This document shows, one piece after another, positions 61,155 through 64,000 of a stretch of DNA of 64,000 nucleotides (positions are counted from its first letter, which is position 1; the number at the start of each line of letters is the position of its first letter). The notes below the pieces were generated by a model. It did no database searches and was not told the DNA's origin. It saw nothing but the letters and a program-made list of their open reading frames with translations. Made by a program: the position numbers and the translations under genes. The stretch is taken from positions 5,084,001 to 5,148,000 of the forward strand of contig NZ_OY726395.1 of assembly GCF_963378085.1 (NCBI RefSeq). Reading direction: 5' to 3'. The stretch is from Mycolicibacterium sp. MU0050 (GTDB lineage: Bacteria; Actinomycetota; Actinomycetes; Mycobacteriales; Mycobacteriaceae).

Positions 61155-64000
61155 CTACCGCGCCATGTTCGCGAACCGCGACAGGTGCAGCTGGTGCGCC
61201 ACGGTGATGGTCGCGGTGGGCCCGTTGCGGTGCTTGCCGAGGATGATGTCGGCCTCGCCGCCGCGCGGGTCGTCGCGGTCGAACGCGTCGGGGCGGTGCA
61301 GCAGCATCACCATGTCGGCGTCCTGTTCCAGCGAGTTGTGCGCCGTGATCCCTTGTGCCACAAAGTTACTGGTCCCCGGCACGGTGCCGTCGTAGACGTC
61401 ATGCTCACCGATGCTGGTGATCTCGACGATCTCGTCCCAGAACACGTCGTTGGTCGCCAGGTCGTGCAGCTCACGGTCCTCGAGCAACGCGGCCACGCGG
61501 TGCAACCTCGCACGGCTCGGCGCGTGCTTCCACAGCGTCGAACCGCAGAACTGGGTCTCCATCGCAGCCGCGAACTTACGGTGCGACATCCCGGCCTCGG
61601 TCAGTGCCGACTTCACCTGTTGCCAGACCGATTTCGGCACTGTGTCGAGGTTGGTGTTGCGCTCGATTCCTTCGAGCTTGGCCACGACCTCGCGCGCCGC
61701 GACACCGCGGGCACCGTTGACACCCACGTGGGCCAGGAACCGCTTCTGGTTCTCGCCGCCGTAGATGTACAGGTGCCAGGAGTCCCGGTAACCGGCCTTC
61801 GTGACCCGTTTGATCCGCGCGTACACCCCGACCCGCAGCAGCAGCTGGGCGACGTCACCGGCCAACTGGCGGCTCGTCGTCGCGTAGTACACCCGCGCCT
61901 GACCGGCCTTGGCGTCCCAGCGCACCGACCCGTCGGTGGCCCACAGGTGATTCAGAAACAGCGCAACCTGATCATTGGGGAGGGCGAAAACCTCCTTGGG
62001 AACGAGCTTCTCATAGCTGCGCTTGCCGAACAGCCCCAGCTTGTCCAGCCACGCGGCGATCGGATTGCGCTTGCCGTGAGTCAGCCGATACGGCGCCGGC
62101 AACCGCAGCGTCGTCACCCGCGCCGCCGGGTACTCGTCGCGGATCGGAGTCACACCGAAGTGCGCTGCAGCGGTCGCCACCGCCGATAGGTTGGCCCCGT
62201 CGATCGAGGCGTACCGGACCGGTTGACGCTTCACACATGAGCCGTCGCCGATCATGTAGGCCAACATCACGACCTCGGAGTCGTGCATGCGCTCGGTGTA
62301 CACCGGCTCCGGCACACGCCGCGGCGTGGCCAGCCGGTCACCGACGGTCAACTCGCCCAACGGAACCCACCCGTCGACGGTGAGGAACGGATGGTTGGCG
62401 GTGGCCTCCACCTCGCGGCCGGAGGCCAGCCGGAGCTTGAACACCTCTTTGCGCCCGCTGGGGAACACGTTGGTCATGGGCCGGGCGACCATGCGGTTGC
62501 GCTCGTCCAGCGACCACACCAGCGGCCGCTCGCCGGTGGCCATCAGCTCCCCGAAGGTCACCTCGGCACCGGTGTCCGCCCGCAGGATCCGGGTATTGGC
62601 CGTCATACAGCCCGACTCACGAAGGTCGGACACCTGCGGCTTCTTGTCGGTGCGCTGCTCGGGCCCACGGTTGAGCTGGCTGATCGCCACCACCGGCACG
62701 TCGAGCTCCTTGGCCATCAGCTTGAGCTGGCGGGAGAAGTCCGAGACCTCCTGCTGCCGCGACTCGTACTTCTTACCGGAGCTCATCAACTGCATGTAGT
62801 CGACCACGATCAGCCGCAGATCCGACTTCTGAGACAGCCGCCGCGCCTTGGCGCGGATCTCCATCATGGTCAGGTTGGGCGAATCGTCGATGAACAGCGG
62901 AGCCTCGCTGATCTCACTCATCCGCCGGGCCAGCCGGGTCCAGTCGTCGTCGCTCATCCGGCCGGAGCGCATGTCGCCGAGCTTGATCTTCGCCTCGGCC
63001 GACAGCAGCCGCATCACGATCTCGGACTTGCTCATCTCCAGCGAAAAGATGACGCTGGCCATCTGGTGCTTGATCGAGCAGGACCGCATGAAGTCCAGCC
63101 CCAGCGTCGAGTTGTGCGTCGGCACCATGCCCGGCCCGGCCAGGTACAGGTGGGCTGGGTTGTCGACCTCCACGCAGCGCACGGGCACGCTGGGCCGCCG
63201 GCGGACGTCGGCGATCCGCACGACCGGGGCTAGCAGGGCGGTACCCCCGGCGCCGGACGCGCCGCCGGCCACGTCGGCAACGACGGTGTGCAGTCCGGCC
63301 CGCAATCCGGCCGTCGTCCGGATCCCGTCGTCGGTCGGCCACTGATGCTGGGCATCGGCGATGATCACCGTGCCGTCGGAGAACTCGACCTCGAAGCAGG
63401 GCCGGCCGAGCATCACCTCGGTGGCCGCCACCACCCGCGTGGGTGCCCCGTCGGCGTCGAGCAACTCGTCGCCCACCGCGACGTCACCCATCGTGGTCCA
63501 GCCGCTGGGCGTGGGCAGCGGGGTGTCGAGCGCGAGGGCCTTCCCGACACCCGGGCGCGCCGCGATGATGATCATCTGGCCGGCGTGCAGGCCGTTGGTG
63601 ACGTCGTCGAGTTCGGTGAAGCCGGTGGGCACACCGCGGGCGATGCCGCCGTTGGAGGCGATCGCGTCGATCTCGTCCATCGTCGGCTGCAGCAGGTCCT
63701 CCAGCGGGACGAAGTCCTCGGTGGCCCGCCGGTCGGTGATGTCGTACATCTCGGCCTGGGCACGGTCGACCACCTCGGCCACGTCGGCGCCCTCCGCGCC
63801 CGCGTAGCCGTACTGGACCACCCGGGTGCCGGCCTCCACGAGCCGGCGCAGCAGCGCCTTCTCGGCCACGATGCCCGCGTAGTAGCCAGCGTTGGCCGCC
63901 GTCGGCACCGTCGAGATCAGGGTGTGCAGATAGGGCGCCCCGCCGATGCGGCGCAGCAGCCCGCGACGGTCCAGTTCCGCCGCCACGGTGACCGCGTCGG
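61155..64000 (-). CDS. dnaB: Replicative DNA helicase DnaB with two inteins (5' end outside window)
   Basis: Hexameric helicase that unwinds the fork. The gene runs past base 64000; the last 947 codons are present, of which 568 are intein. Host sequence shows the N-terminal linker (AEMYDITDRRATEDFVPLED), Walker A ARPGVGK+STLG (split by intein 1 after the Lys), Walker B LIVVDYMQLM, SQLNRGPEQRTDKKP and DLRESG+SLEQDADMVMLLHR (split by intein 2), ending LSRFANMAR. In mycobacteria dnaB lies near the replication origin downstream of rpsR/rplI, which places the window there. Confidence 0.95.
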   Translation of the reverse strand, partial: DAVTVAAELDRRGLLRRIGGAPYLHTLISTVPTAANAGYYAGIVAEKALLRRLVEAGTRVVQYGYAGAEGADVAEVVDRAQAEMYDITDRRATEDFVPLEDLLQPTMDEIDAIASNGGIARGVPTGFTELDDVTNGLHAGQMIIIAARPGVGKALALDTPLPTPSGWTTMGDVAVGDELLDADGAPTRVVAATEVMLGRPCFEVEFSDGTVIIADAQHQWPTDDGIRTTAGLRAGLHTVVADVAGGASGAGGTALLAPVVRIADVRRRPSVPVRCVEVDNPAHLYLAGPGMVPTHNSTLGLDFMRSCSIKHQMASVIFSLEMSKSEIVMRLLSAEAKIKLGDMRSGRMSDDDWTRLARRMSEISEAPLFIDDSPNLTMMEIRAKARRLSQKSDLRLIVVDYMQLMSSGKKYESRQQEVSDFSRQLKLMAKELDVPVVAISQLNRGPEQRTDKKPQVSDLRESGCMTANTRILRADTGAEVTFGELMATGERPLVWSLDERNRMVARPMTNVFPSGRKEVFKLRLASGREVEATANHPFLTVDGWVPLGELTVGDRLATPRRVPEPVYTERMHDSEVVMLAYMIGDGSCVKRQPVRYASIDGANLSAVATAAAHFGVTPIRDEYPAARVTTLRLPAPYRLTHGKRNPIAAWLDKLGLFGKRSYEKLVPKEVFALPNDQVALFLNHLWATDGSVRWDAKAGQARVYYATTSRQLAGDVAQLLLRVGVYARIKRVTKAGYRDSWHLYIYGGENQKRFLAHVGVNGARGVAAREVVAKLEGIERNTNLDTVPKSVWQQVKSALTEAGMSHRKFAAAMETQFCGSTLWKHAPSRARLHRVAALLEDRELHDLATNDVFWDEIVEITSIGEHDVYDGTVPGTSNFVAQGITAHNSLEQDADMVMLLHRPDAFDRDDPRGGEADIILGKHRNGPTATITVAHQLHLSRFANMAR
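61335..62609 (-). other. Intein 2 in DnaB (LAGLIDADG homing type)
   Basis: 425 residues inserted between RESG and SLEQ. Starts with Cys1 (CMTANTRIL), has block B EATANHPFLT, and ends in block G ITAHN before Ser+1, the standard class 1 set. Two LAGLIDADG-type motifs, VMLAYMIGDGS and LFLNHLWATDGS, mark a homing endonuclease that appears intact. Confidence 0.9.
63111..63539 (-). other. Intein 1 in DnaB (mini-intein, class-3-like, in the P-loop)
   Basis: 143 residues between GVGK and STLG. It starts with Ala1 (ALALDTPLP), lacking the Cys/Ser nucleophile. Block B has HQWPT (Trp), block F has RCVEVDN (Cys), and block G has VPTHN (Thr). This Trp-Cys-Thr triad is the signature of class 3 inteins, which use the block F Cys as branch point. 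No homing endonuclease motif is present. Confidence 0.85.

Noticed and set aside
61335..63539. Inserted intein regions as separate genes in dnaB
   Set aside because: Both segments are in frame with the helicase and have intein splice motifs at both ends, so they are inteins and not independent genes.

Overview
The window comes from a high-GC, fast-growing Mycobacterium (Mycolicibacterium-type). The indicators are a DnaB helicase carrying inteins, an extra type II topoisomerase pair like TopoM of M. smegmatis, a 13E12-family HNH protein, an Rv2525c-like protein, MpaB/DUF2236 oxygenases, a cutinase, many TetR regulators with GTG or leaderless starts, and IS256/IS3/IS21 elements. All functions were assigned by reading sequence and motifs; no database search was run.

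Layout. 1-12.5 kb: end of a SurE-like gene, an SDR, a TetR/AveC-like/MoxR-ATPase/VWA cluster, two MpaB-type oxygenases, an ArsR-SRPBCC operon with a perfect 26-bp palindrome, a large exported alpha/beta hydrolase and a TetR. 12.5-16.8 kb: a two-gene GyrB/GyrA-like topoisomerase. 16.8-30.5 kb: DUF222-HNH protein with nearby direct repeats, ALDH/TetR/SDR cluster with an operator, envelope-associated exported proteins, a UvrA-like ATPase, a nitroreductase-like protein and an exported TAP-type hydrolase. 30.5-36.8 kb: a TetR-controlled cluster with an SDR, a Rieske-fused ThDP enzyme, a Rieske-fused glutamate-synthase-like enzyme, an alpha/beta hydrolase and a 22-residue coupled small ORF; two near-identical 44-bp operator regions tie the units together. 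36.9-45.2 kb: cutinase, NHL lipoprotein, second coiled-coil envelope protein, third MpaB protein, PoxB, AraC regulator and a frameshifted DUF4345 gene.

45.2-61.1 kb is an accessory island: five IS elements or remnants (two IS256 copies, three IS3-type elements, two IS21 elements, some nested) are packed around a polymorphic-toxin locus. The intact part is a 684-residue membrane-anchored protein with an HNH nuclease module and a lysine-rich tail, followed by an LRR protein as likely immunity. Downstream lies a start-less alternative toxin 3' module with its own lysine-rich tail, broken by an IS3 and an IS21 insertion, followed by a second immunity-like gene broken by another IS21. Removing the IS elements restores one continuous frame for each.

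61.1-64.0 kb returns to core genome: dnaB (5' end beyond the window), interrupted by a small class-3-like intein in the P-loop and by a LAGLIDADG-type intein near the C-terminus.

The best candidates for undescribed biology are the dual Rieske-fusion operon with its shared operators and coupled micro-ORF, and the toxin/immunity module store with the unusual basic tail.
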